Shown in pieces: positions 53,510 through 60,487 of a stretch of 64,000 nucleotides of DNA. The notes under the pieces are model-generated. The model was not told where the DNA came from. It was given only the letters and a program-made list of their open reading frames with translations, and ran no database searches. The position numbers were made by a program, and so were the translations under genes. Numbering within the stretch: position 1 is the stretch's first letter; each line of letters starts with the position of its first letter. The DNA is from an uncultured Clostridia bacterium (GTDB lineage Bacteria > Bacillota > Clostridia > Oscillospirales > Ruminococcaceae), in NCBI GenBank assembly GCA_947168885.1, contig CAMVNQ010000001.1, positions 62,001-126,000 on the forward strand, written 5' to 3'.

Positions 53510-53549
53510 CCCCTGCAGTCCGGAAGCTGTCCGCTGCAGGGGCTCTTTT
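53510..53549 (+). terminator. terminator after bactofilin
   Basis: CCCCTGCAG / CTGCAGGGG with a 15-nt loop, followed by CTCTTTTA. Confidence 0.8.
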
Positions 53550-53561
53550 ACGGAGACAGAT

Positions 53562-54374
53562 ATGGAATACCATTATAAAACCCGCTGTCTCGATCTTAAG
53601 CAGACGCTTGAGAGCGGACAGTGCTTTCGCTGGCGGAAGCAGGACGACGGTTCTTATGTCGGGATAGCCGGAAGCCATGTCCTTAAAATCTCGCAGGTCA
53701 GGGACGGAGCATTGCTTACTGTGAGTAATAAGGAAGATGCAGATTACTGGCTGAAATATTTCGACAGCGAAACGGATTATGAAGCTGTAATAAAGCAGTT
53801 CTCCGCAGACAAGACTCTCGGTGAGGCGGCAAGAGAAAACAGCGGGATAAGAATACTCCGCCAGGAGCCGTTCGAGACGCTGATAAGCTTTATAATATCG
53901 CAGAACAATAATATCCCGCGTATAACCGGTATAATCTCGCGGCTCTGTGAGAACTTCGGGGAAAGGATAAGCGACGAATACGGAGGTATGTGGACTTTTC
54001 CGGACGCGGGAAGGCTTGCCGCGCTTTCGCCCGAGGATCTCGCGCCGCTTCGTGCGGGGTTCCGTGTGCGTTACATACTTGATGCGTCGGTTAAAGTCGC
54101 GGACGGGACTATCGACCTTGACAGCATATATGATATGAGCTACGACGACGGAAAAGCGTATCTTAAAACGATAACCGGTGTCGGAGACAAGGTCGCGGAC
54201 TGTGTGCTTCTATTTGCTTATCATAAAACTTCGGCTTTTCCGACTGACGTTTGGATAAAGCGCATTGTCGCCGAGTATTACAGCGACGGATTGCCGGAAT
54301 GTATGGGTGAGTACAAGGGCATAGCTCAGCAATATCTTTTTGAATATTTCAGGAAGCATTCATCCGCAACCTGA
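53562..54374 (+). CDS. ogg: 8-oxoguanine DNA glycosylase/AP lyase (Ogg1 type)
   Basis: 270 residues. The N-terminal domain (LDLKQTLESGQCFRW) is that of OGG1/AlkA proteins. The HhH-GPD core spans about 100-250: EPFETLISFIISQNNNIPRI, then the hairpin ITGVGDKVADC, whose Lys (near 209) is the Schiff-base lysine of bifunctional OGG1, and FPTDVWIKR with the catalytic Asp (near 228). It excises 8-oxoguanine from DNA. It starts after the bactofilin terminator; its own promoter is not obvious. Confidence 0.9.
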   Translation: MEYHYKTRCLDLKQTLESGQCFRWRKQDDGSYVGIAGSHVLKISQVRDGALLTVSNKEDADYWLKYFDSETDYEAVIKQFSADKTLGEAARENSGIRILRQEPFETLISFIISQNNNIPRITGIISRLCENFGERISDEYGGMWTFPDAGRLAALSPEDLAPLRAGFRVRYILDASVKVADGTIDLDSIYDMSYDDGKAYLKTITGVGDKVADCVLLFAYHKTSAFPTDVWIKRIVAEYYSDGLPECMGEYKGIAQQYLFEYFRKHSSAT

Positions 54375-54432
54375 AGTAAATATCTGGTTGCAATATACAA
54401 AAAGTATATCATAAATGGAAGGATATGAGATA

Positions 54433-55026
54433 ATGATTTGCAGAAATTGCGGAAATACAACGGACGACGGCATATTGTTCTGTCCGTACTGCGGAAAGAA
54501 AATAGAGGAAATAATCGACCTTGAAAAGAAGTCAGCAGCGGTAAACGATGTGTTTGCAGCGCAGCAGACGTCAGGTTCGGATGCCGAGCTGACCGGTGCT
54601 GCTGTCTCGGCGTTCACGGATAAGTCGGGTGTGAACGCAGCACCTGTAAATCCGGTGCCCGCCTCAACCACTGTGCCGCCGTCTCAGCCGGTATCTCCGG
54701 TCACACCCGTTCCGGCATTCGACAGAGCTCCGGGACAGAACCCGTTTCCGGTACCGCCCGTTACACCGGTGCCTGCGTTCAGCGGCACACCGGCATCGGA
54801 GCTCCGACCGACACATAATGCTGCCGTACCGCCCGTACAGCCGCTTAAGCCTGCCGCCCCGGTCCAGCCGTTAACGCAGACACAGCAGACGAAGTCCGCT
54901 TCGGGAAAGAAAAAAGAGTTCTTCGGCGCAGGAGCGTTTGCGCTCTGTCTTGTTATAATCGGTCTTCTTTCGGCTTCGACAGGTATATTCGCTTATCTGT
55001 ATTTCTCTCTTGCTGGTGTTTTATGA
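54433..55026 (+). CDS. zinc-ribbon membrane protein, proline-rich
   Basis: 197 residues. The N-terminal zinc ribbon is ICRNCGNTT..FCPYCGKKI (two Cys pairs). A Pro/Ala/Val/Thr-rich linker of about 120 residues follows (VPPSQPVSPVTPVPAF) and a C-terminal hydrophobic helix (FALCLVIIGLLSASTGIFAYLYF). ATG 54433 has GGAAGGA upstream; a frame to 54415 would start before that site. It overlaps the next gene by 4 bp, so it is probably co-expressed with the membrane metalloprotease-like protein. Function unknown. Confidence 0.75.
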   Translation: MICRNCGNTTDDGILFCPYCGKKIEEIIDLEKKSAAVNDVFAAQQTSGSDAELTGAAVSAFTDKSGVNAAPVNPVPASTTVPPSQPVSPVTPVPAFDRAPGQNPFPVPPVTPVPAFSGTPASELRPTHNAAVPPVQPLKPAAPVQPLTQTQQTKSASGKKKEFFGAGAFALCLVIIGLLSASTGIFAYLYFSLAGVL

Positions 55027-55646
55027 GTGATTCATTCAAGAAGATCATCGGTATCGGTGCTATCATATTAGTTTCTGCGCTGGTCGGAATACTGCTCGGG
55101 CAGCTTTTCTGCAACTATGAGATGCGATATATGTTTGCGCGGGAATACTGCGGCGATGTCAACGGTATTGAGATTTACGCCGCCGGTGAGATAGACCGTG
55201 ATAATTTCGTGAAACATCTCCAAATGCTCGTGGATGCACCCGAAAAGCTTACGGAATGCTGTGACAAGATATATTTTACCGGAAGCAGTCTCGGTGTTCC
55301 GGCATCTGACTCGGGACTCGGCAACGCACTCGGGCTGACGCAGAACCGCACGATCTATATATCCACAGAGAGTTTCAGCTCTTACGTCGTTTATCACGAG
55401 CTTTTCCATGCATTCGACAACGCGAATGAGCGTTTGTCGGAGACTACGGAGTTTGTAAAGCTCTATGCGGAGAATGACAGGATAATGCCCGTTTTCGCGG
55501 CTCACAGTGATGAATACGCCGCAGAGTTCTTCGCACAGGTCGGTGCCATGTATTTGCTGATGCCGTTTGAACTGTCGGTCTCCGCACCGGATCTTTATGA
55601 CTATTATGACAGTACCCTTGGATTTGGTAAAGCTGACAAAAGATAA
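55023..55646 (+). CDS. membrane-anchored HExxH zinc metalloprotease-like protein
   Basis: 207 residues. An N-terminal membrane anchor (about 8-28) is followed by an extracytosolic domain with VVYHELFHAFD: H125, E126 and H129 form a zinc HExxH motif, and EYAAEFFAQ about 45 residues later could supply the third ligand Glu, as in gluzincins such as the anthrax lethal factor-like group. A single-domain secreted protease or a decayed one are both possible. Overlap with the zinc-ribbon gene (ATGA) implies a pair. Confidence 0.7.
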   Translation: MSDSFKKIIGIGAIILVSALVGILLGQLFCNYEMRYMFAREYCGDVNGIEIYAAGEIDRDNFVKHLQMLVDAPEKLTECCDKIYFTGSSLGVPASDSGLGNALGLTQNRTIYISTESFSSYVVYHELFHAFDNANERLSETTEFVKLYAENDRIMPVFAAHSDEYAAEFFAQVGAMYLLMPFELSVSAPDLYDYYDSTLGFGKADKR

Positions 55647-55666
55647 TATATGATTTTGTTATAAAT

Positions 55667-55776
55667 AATGTGTCCTCAATAACTGCCTTTCGGCAGTTAT
55701 TGTTCCAAAGTCCTCAAAGAGGACTTTGGAAAGCCTTAAAAATACGCTTTCAGCGCCTTTTTAAGGCGGACACATT
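55667..55776. ncRNA. cloverleaf-like four-way junction, candidate structured RNA or DNA element
   Basis: The outer stem AATGTGTCC / GGACACATT (55667-55675, 55768-55776) encloses three back-to-back hairpins with almost no unpaired junction bases. These are CAATAACTGCC-TTTC-GGCAGTTATTG (55677-55702), TTCCAAAGTCCTC-AAA-GAGGACTTTGGAA (55703-55731) and GCCTTAAAAA..TTTTTAAGGC with an inner CGCT-TTC-AGCG (55733-55767). All four stems are perfect over 9-13 bp. It lies between convergent genes. Transcription is not shown; a small repeat or terminator array is an alternative. Confidence 0.6.
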
Positions 55777-55789
55777 CCTTGCACTTTTG

Positions 55790-55837
55790 CAACCGTGAAA
55801 AGTCTTCAAGCTGCGCTATGAAGCTTTTTCACGGTTG
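55790..55837. repeat. long hairpin next to the cloverleaf
   Basis: CAACCGTGAAAA / TTTTCACGGTTG arms (12 bp) with an inner CTTCA / TGAAG stem and an apical AGC/GCT. The right arm is preceded by an extra T-rich tract. Confidence 0.75.
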
Positions 55838-55851
55838 ATGAGCAGACATTA

Positions 55852-55888
55852 AAAAATGAGTGTCCCCCGCCTTTGGCAGGGGACACTC
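55852..55888 (-). terminator. terminator of the zinc-ribbon (Ala-Pro) gene
   Basis: GAGTGTCCCC..GGGGACACTC with inner GCC-TTT-GGC. The A-run on its left reads as TTTTTT on the minus strand after the stem. Confidence 0.85.
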
Positions 55889-55905
55889 GCTATTTTGCGA
55901 TTTTA

Positions 55906-56832
55906 TTATCCTAAGAACTTAAAGAAGCGTAAGATAACGGGTTCCTTCGATTTGTTGGTGAATACTCCAATAAGGGAGATAACGCAGATAACGAGGAGAC
56001 CCCACGCGATAAGGTAATGCGCAGCAAAGCCGACAAGAGGTAAGAACTGCGTTACAAAGCAGGCGAGGAAGACCGCGGAGATCTTGAGGTTCTGCTTTGC
56101 GTGGAATACGATGTACGGGCTCTTGACTGCTGTGAAAGCAAGGATAGCGCACAGTACCGCAGGTATTATCGCAACAAGAAGCTCAGACGGCGAGAGAACT
56201 ACTGTGGTTCCGAGAAGCATTCCAATAATGTTGCCGAAGAAATTCCTGAAAACGGTAATAACGTTGTTGTTCGCGATGAATGTGTAGAGCATCGCGGCGT
56301 TGAGCAGATAAAGCGCACTTGCGATTATCTTGTGAGAGGAAACGTCCTTCGCGTCAAACTCGTCGGTGTGATCGTATTTTCCGGAGGTGTCTATTCTCGT
56401 AGCCTGCTGCTGTGCCTGCTGAGGCTGGGGTGCGGGTGCAGGCTGTGGCTGAGGCTGAGGTGCAGGAGCCGGAGCAGGTGCAGGAGCCGGAGCGGGTGCA
56501 GGAGCCGGAGCAGGTGCAGGAGCCGGAGCAGGTGCAGGAGCGGGTGCGGGAGTCGGAGCAGGTGCAGGAGCCGGAGCAGGTGCAGGAGCCGGAGCGGGTG
56601 CGGGAGCCGGAGCGGGTGCCGGTGCAGGTGCAGGTGCAGGTGCAGGAGCCGGAGTGGGTGCGGGTGTGGGAGCCGGTGCAGGAGCGGGTGCAGGTGCAGG
56701 TGCCGGTGTGGGAGCCGGAGCGGGTGCGGGTGTGGGAGCCGGTGCAGGAGCGGCAGCTACAGGAGCTCCGCAGGAAGTGCAGAACGCAGAGCCGTCCGGG
56801 AGCTGTGCGCCGCATTTAGTACAGAATGCCAT
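55906..56832 (-). CDS. zinc-ribbon membrane protein with long Ala-Pro repeat
   Basis: 308 residues. The N-terminal zinc ribbon is FCTKCGAQLPDG..CTSCGAPV (about residues 3-23). It is followed by about 120 residues of almost pure Ala-Pro (with Thr and a short Gln-Pro run), encoded by a repetitive GGAGCC/GGTGCA tract. The C-terminal half has four or five hydrophobic helices with FHAKQNLKIS, resembling DUF4870-type membrane domains. The Ala-Pro region should be an extended rigid spacer between the cytosolic zinc finger and the membrane part. Function unknown. GGAGAG precedes the ATG. Confidence 0.78.
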   Translation of the reverse strand: MAFCTKCGAQLPDGSAFCTSCGAPVAAAPAPAPTPAPAPAPTPAPAPAPAPAPAPTPAPTPAPAPAPAPAPAPAPAPAPAPAPAPAPAPAPAPTPAPAPAPAPAPAPAPAPAPAPAPAPAPAPAPQPQPQPAPAPQPQQAQQQATRIDTSGKYDHTDEFDAKDVSSHKIIASALYLLNAAMLYTFIANNNVITVFRNFFGNIIGMLLGTTVVLSPSELLVAIIPAVLCAILAFTAVKSPYIVFHAKQNLKISAVFLACFVTQFLPLVGFAAHYLIAWGLLVICVISLIGVFTNKSKEPVILRFFKFLG

Positions 56833-56878
56833 AGGTCATCTCTCCTTTACATTGGCAATATCGATAAATTATATATTT

Positions 56879-56907
56879 ATTATATCATTACAGCAAGACT
56901 TTGTCAA
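56879..56907 (-). promoter_or_regulatory. promoter of the Ala-Pro zinc-ribbon gene
   Basis: On the minus strand a perfect TTGACA (56907-56902), 17 bp and perfect TATAAT (56884-56879). MITE copy 3 begins 25 bp upstream of the -35. Confidence 0.8.
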
Positions 56908-56931
56908 TGAAAATGTGGTTTATATGCTTAT

Positions 56932-57088
56932 GGGAACCTCTAAAAACCCATTTGAGAGAAAAAGAGCTACTTGCACCGATAGCTGCGTCAAGCCTCCTCA
57001 CCGTGCGCCAGCACGCTTTCGGAGCCTCTCCTTGCTCTCGGCACAATTATCTCATTTTCTCTTTTCAAAGCGGTTTTTAGAGGTGCCC
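56932..57088. mobile_element. 157-bp MITE-like element, copy 3
   Basis: Reads identical to the two copies near 5.7 and 9.1 kb, same orientation, with flanking TTAT duplication (56928-56931, 57089-57092). It sits between a promoter and the terminator of the GH25 gene. Confidence 0.88.
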
Positions 57089-57093
57089 TTATG

Positions 57094-57125
57094 AAAAAAC
57101 TGTCCCTGCCTTTCGGCAGGGACAG
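57094..57125 (-). terminator. terminator of the GH25 gene
   Basis: CTGTCCCTGCC-TTTC-GGCAGGGACAG (11-bp stem). Minus strand continues GTTTTTTCAT. Confidence 0.88.
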
Positions 57126-57135
57126 CGCAGATAGC

Positions 57136-58554
57136 TTAGCCCATATTGTTTAGATGATACTTCCTGAATATAGCCGGCCAGTCTTTATAGCTGTAATCGA
57201 GGTCGATACCGCCTTCGATACCGTTTACTCTGCCGGTGAATGAGTACTGCCAGATATAGTAGCCGCCGTCGTAGGTGACTTCATCGCCGACCTGTGCGAG
57301 CCATACCGCGTACTTGTCCAGCGTGCTCATGTCGAGATACTGCTCTATCCAGCTCTTGTACGAATAGAACATCGGGAAGTAGCCATTTTCCATAAGCACT
57401 TCGAAGAATGCGTCGATCATGTTCGTTAGCTTCTTCTTGCCTATGTCGCCCTGATACTGCTCTTCCATATCGAGGATAACGGGGTACTGTATCTGATAAT
57501 CCTTTATGGTTTTTACGAAGAATTCGGCTTCCGCACGTGCTTCCGCGACAGTGGAGGCGTAGCTGTAGAAGTAAACGCCGACGTCGATGCCGTATTTCTG
57601 TGCTTCGGCGATATTGCGGCGGAAGCATACATCTTCTGCCATGGGCTTTTCTTCGGATATGTAGCCGCGAGCGGCTCTTATGATCGCGAAATCAACGCCG
57701 GAAGCGGCTACCTTTGCCCAATCGACGGAGTCGCCCTGTGCCCACGAAACATCGATGCCCTTTCGGAACACATCCGGCTCGTCAAGCAGTATATCGACGG
57801 TCATGTTCTCGAACTCATATACAGGTCGGTTGTCGTTGAATCTACCGCTCTTGGTCAGAGTTATGGTCTTGAATCTTGTATATGTAGCGGTCTCGGACAG
57901 CGACAGTGAGCCGCTGCACCGGACGTTGGACGCTGTACCGACGGTAAGGTGTCCGCTTACGTCGATCACACCGCTGAGTGACACGGACATTATTCCGCGC
58001 AGTTCAAGGGTACTGTTTTCGATAGTACGAATGACGCTGCTCAGCTTTACGTCGCTGCTCTTATAGAAGCTGAGCAGTCCCTTGACATATATCTCTGAGC
58101 CCTTGAATATCTTTACGCCCGACGAGACTTCTACAGCGCCGCGGTTGTAAATAGTCATATTTCCGGAAATGCTTATCGTTGCACTTACTGATGACTGCAT
58201 AAGACCGTAGATGTTGAGCTTGCCGCCCTTTTTGATGTTAAGCGCGCCGTAGTTCATGATCGTGCCGCCTATTGCTGCGGAAAGCTCGCCGTAAACGGTG
58301 AAGCTTGCGGTCTTGGTTATTTTCAGGGTCGCGCCCTCGCGAACGCTTATCTTCGTTCCGACAGGAACGGTAACAGCCTGCTTGATTTTTATAGTATCGA
58401 GTACATAATATGTATGTCCGGCTTTGAGTTCCGACTTACCGTCCCACACTATAGCGGAAGCCGCGTCTGCGGGCACCGCAAACAGCGACAGCATAACGGA
58501 AAGACATATCAGGAGTGCTGCTGCGGCTCTTGTGAGCTTTCTGGTATTTGCCAT
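57136..58554 (-). CDS. secreted GH25 muramidase with N-terminal beta-solenoid-like domain
   Basis: 472 residues. A signal peptide (MANTRKLTRAAAALLICLSV.. cleaved near AVPADA) is followed by about 200 residues of short beta-strand repeats (KKGGKLNIYGLM, ISGNMTIYNRGAVEVSSG, GIMSVSLSGVIDVSGHL), a right-handed beta-helix-like pattern. The C-terminal GH25 lysozyme domain starts near 265: RKGIDVSWAQ (catalytic Asp), FAIIRAARGY, VGVYFYSYA, YPVILDMEEQ (catalytic DxE), YYIWQYSFTG, and GIDLDYSYKDW. It cleaves peptidoglycan outside the cell. ATG 58554 follows AAAGGAT; a 10-codon upstream frame is unlikely. Confidence 0.9.
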   Translation of the reverse strand: MANTRKLTRAAAALLICLSVMLSLFAVPADAASAIVWDGKSELKAGHTYYVLDTIKIKQAVTVPVGTKISVREGATLKITKTASFTVYGELSAAIGGTIMNYGALNIKKGGKLNIYGLMQSSVSATISISGNMTIYNRGAVEVSSGVKIFKGSEIYVKGLLSFYKSSDVKLSSVIRTIENSTLELRGIMSVSLSGVIDVSGHLTVGTASNVRCSGSLSLSETATYTRFKTITLTKSGRFNDNRPVYEFENMTVDILLDEPDVFRKGIDVSWAQGDSVDWAKVAASGVDFAIIRAARGYISEEKPMAEDVCFRRNIAEAQKYGIDVGVYFYSYASTVAEARAEAEFFVKTIKDYQIQYPVILDMEEQYQGDIGKKKLTNMIDAFFEVLMENGYFPMFYSYKSWIEQYLDMSTLDKYAVWLAQVGDEVTYDGGYYIWQYSFTGRVNGIEGGIDLDYSYKDWPAIFRKYHLNNMG

Positions 58555-58593
58555 AAAAACTATCCTTTCGGAATAATATATCATTATATATCT

Positions 58594-58622
58594 ATTTTCG
58601 CATATTTACGCCAAAATGTCAA
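58594..58622 (-). promoter_or_regulatory. candidate promoter of the GH25 gene
   Basis: On the minus strand TTGACA (58622-58617), 17 bp, GAAAAT (58599-58594). From 58623 to 58886 no gene is visible; the DNA is AT-rich. Confidence 0.5.
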
Positions 58623-58886
58623 ACATTTTTTTGCATTTTCCATAAATTCGTCAAAAATAATGGGCATAAGCTACGTTTTGGTATCAGCAAAGGTGCGAAA
58701 AGCCCTCAAATTATTCCGCGGGGTTTTCCACTTTTCAACGTTAAAAAGCTGTTTAAAACTGAGTACTCGTATGTTTTTGCACAGGTTTTAAGCATTTTCC
58801 ACAGCAAAAGCTTTGCCCGTATTCATTTTTATTCTGTAAAAAATCACTATTTTTTTGCGGCGGCGGGAAATAGAGTGCAAAAACGC

Positions 58887-58915
58887 TTGACGATAGGACG
58901 GTTTTAGGTTAAAAT
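58887..58915 (+). promoter_or_regulatory. rpe promoter
   Basis: TTGACG 58887-58892, 17 bp, TAAAAT 58910-58915. Confidence 0.6.
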
Positions 58916-58982
58916 TATCATTGCGGCAATAGGGATATTTATGCCATTTTGCCAAAAATGTGATTTCTGAAAGGGATTGAAA

Positions 58983-59621
58983 ATGCCCGAAACTATTATA
59001 TCGGCATCGATACTTAACTCTGATCTTGCCGATCTCAAAGGAACAGCCGGACGTGTTGACGCGAGCGGAGCCGAATGGCTGCACTTCGACGTTATGGACG
59101 GCGGATTCGTCGAAAACATCACGTTCGGAAGCTCGGTTCTCGCGGCTGTCAGACCGCATTCCCACGCTTTTATGGATGTTCATCTTATGGTAACTCATCC
59201 GCAGACACAGGTTAAGCTTTTTGCGAACGCCGGTGCGCAGATGATAACGTTCCATATCGAAAGCGACTGCGACCCTAAAGCGGTCATAGACGAGATACAC
59301 GCTCTCGGCATAAAGGCGGGAATTGCCGTTAAACCGAAAACGCCGGTCGCGGAGATAAAGCCGTTTATCGACGCTGTTGATATGGTGCTTGTTATGACGG
59401 TCGAGCCGGGTTACGGAGGTCAGGGATTCATACACGATACCCTCGGCAAGATACGCGAAGTCCGCGATCTTTCGCCGGATAAGTACATCGAGGTTGACGG
59501 CGGGATAAACCGTGAAACATCGAAGCTTGTCCGTGAAGCCGGCGCGAATGTGCTTGTCGCAGGAACGTTCCTGTTCCGTGCGGAAAATATGGAAAAAGCT
59601 GTCGGAATGCTGAAAGAGTGA
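58983..59621 (+). CDS. rpe: ribulose-phosphate 3-epimerase
   Basis: 212 residues, a complete TIM barrel: IISASILNSDLADLKG, LHFDVMDGGFVENITFG (metal-binding His/Asp), FMDVHLMVTHPQ, ITFHIES, VLVMTVEPGYGGQGF, and YIEVDGGINRETSKL. It links ribulose-5-phosphate and xylulose-5-phosphate. An allulose-6-phosphate epimerase relative cannot be fully excluded by eye. ATG 58983 follows AAGGGAT; TTG 58977 lies too close to it. Confidence 0.9.
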   Translation: MPETIISASILNSDLADLKGTAGRVDASGAEWLHFDVMDGGFVENITFGSSVLAAVRPHSHAFMDVHLMVTHPQTQVKLFANAGAQMITFHIESDCDPKAVIDEIHALGIKAGIAVKPKTPVAEIKPFIDAVDMVLVMTVEPGYGGQGFIHDTLGKIREVRDLSPDKYIEVDGGINRETSKLVREAGANVLVAGTFLFRAENMEKAVGMLKE

Positions 59622-59629
59622 CCTTTCTC

Positions 59630-59773
59630 TCTTCGGAATTGCCATTATATCGCGATAGTCTGCGTCTGTCAAGGGTATCCAAAAATTTTTTGCTGTAAAA
59701 ATCGGGCAAAAATTTTTCGGAGCCTGCCCCTTGACAGACTTGCCAATCGCGATTTGGGGCAATTAGCCGAAGA
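59630..59773. repeat. 144-bp long inverted repeat after rpe
   Basis: The arms are imperfect but long: outer TCTTCGG / CCGAAGA, then TTGCC / GGCAA, ATCGCGAT on both sides, and GTCTGTCAAGGG / CCCTTGACAGAC, enclosing a loop with two CAAAAATTTTT runs. It could fold into a large hairpin or be a decayed mobile element; no transposase is seen. Confidence 0.65.
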
Positions 59774-59816
59774 AAGGACAGGAGCAGTGCCCGGTAATTT
59801 TTGCGCGGCAGCGTCT

Positions 59817-59858
59817 GGGTCCAGCGTCACGCTGGCGCGGTCCAGCCGCGTAGGCTGG
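59817..59858. repeat. GC-rich hairpin module, third copy
   Basis: GGGTCCAGCGTCACGCTGG, matching 7140 and the inverted copy near 32550, followed by CCAGCC-GCGTA-GGCTGG. It lies between the long inverted repeat and the MecA-like stop. Confidence 0.7.
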
Positions 59859-59889
59859 TCCCGTCCGGAAGGACACGCGCGCAGGCGCT

Positions 59890-60450
59890 TCAGCAGAGTG
59901 CGGAGAGCTTGCTGACGGCGGATGTGGGGCAGATAACGGAGCCGTGTTCTTTGACGAAGGCTATGTCCGTCGGGTCATCGGAAAGGCTGCCGTATTCACC
60001 GATAATGCGGGAGACAAGAGCCGCATTCGCTGTCTGTACCTTTATAATAAGCCAGTAATCGCTTCCGAGCCTGTATAATGCCGATGTGCGTACCTTGCCG
60101 GTGAGACTCCGGCAGAGACGGGCAGTGTCGCCGAGTGCGGCGGTGCAGCACATGAGCGGCGTTGTCCTGCGTTCGGGCTCCGGCGGCGGAAGTATATCCG
60201 AGCCGAGAGTCGATACATATAATATGCAGCCGCCGTCGTCGGACGGAAAGGCTTCGAGGAACAAGCGCTCTGCCTTATGGTCGGGGAAAAGAGAGCTTTC
60301 GGACTGGAATTTTTTCAGAAAGCTTGTAAGGCTGCGCTTTGACTCGGCGGTACGGGAACGAAGGCTTTCGCTTTTCAGAGAATAGTCCTTCATATCCTTT
60401 CCGGTAAGCGTTATCTTTACGGTGTTTCTGCTGAGTGCGTCATAGTACAT
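59890..60450 (-). CDS. mecA: MecA-like adaptor protein
   Basis: 186 residues. The N-terminal part (TVKITLTGKDMKDYSLKSESL) and the central block (SKRSLTSFLKKFQSESSLF, AERLFLEAFPSDDGGCILYVST) match the MecA pattern of a small N-domain, a low-complexity linker (PPPEPERRTTPL) and a C-terminal domain (WLIIKVQTANAALVSRIIGEYGS). MecA hands substrates to ClpC; in Bacillus it controls ComK. The resemblance is moderate and the ClpC contacts cannot be checked here. ATG 60450 follows GGGGGC. It is divergent from the RnfD-like gene (37 bp gap). Confidence 0.7.
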   Translation of the reverse strand: MYYDALSRNTVKITLTGKDMKDYSLKSESLRSRTAESKRSLTSFLKKFQSESSLFPDHKAERLFLEAFPSDDGGCILYVSTLGSDILPPPEPERRTTPLMCCTAALGDTARLCRSLTGKVRTSALYRLGSDYWLIIKVQTANAALVSRIIGEYGSLSDDPTDIAFVKEHGSVICPTSAVSKLSALC

Positions 60451-60487
60451 GGAAATGCCCCCAATATAAAATTTACAAAGGATCAAA

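Noticed and set aside
56380-56790. CRISPR array or tandem satellite
   Set aside because: Repeats are 6-12 bp without spacers and translate as Ala-Pro in a real gene.
56101-56910. Long plus-strand frames across the Ala-Pro tract (Arg/Cys/Gly- or Gly/Ala-rich)
   Set aside because: Products of the 6-bp repeat read on the other strand; the minus-strand gene has promoter, ribosome site, zinc ribbon and helices.
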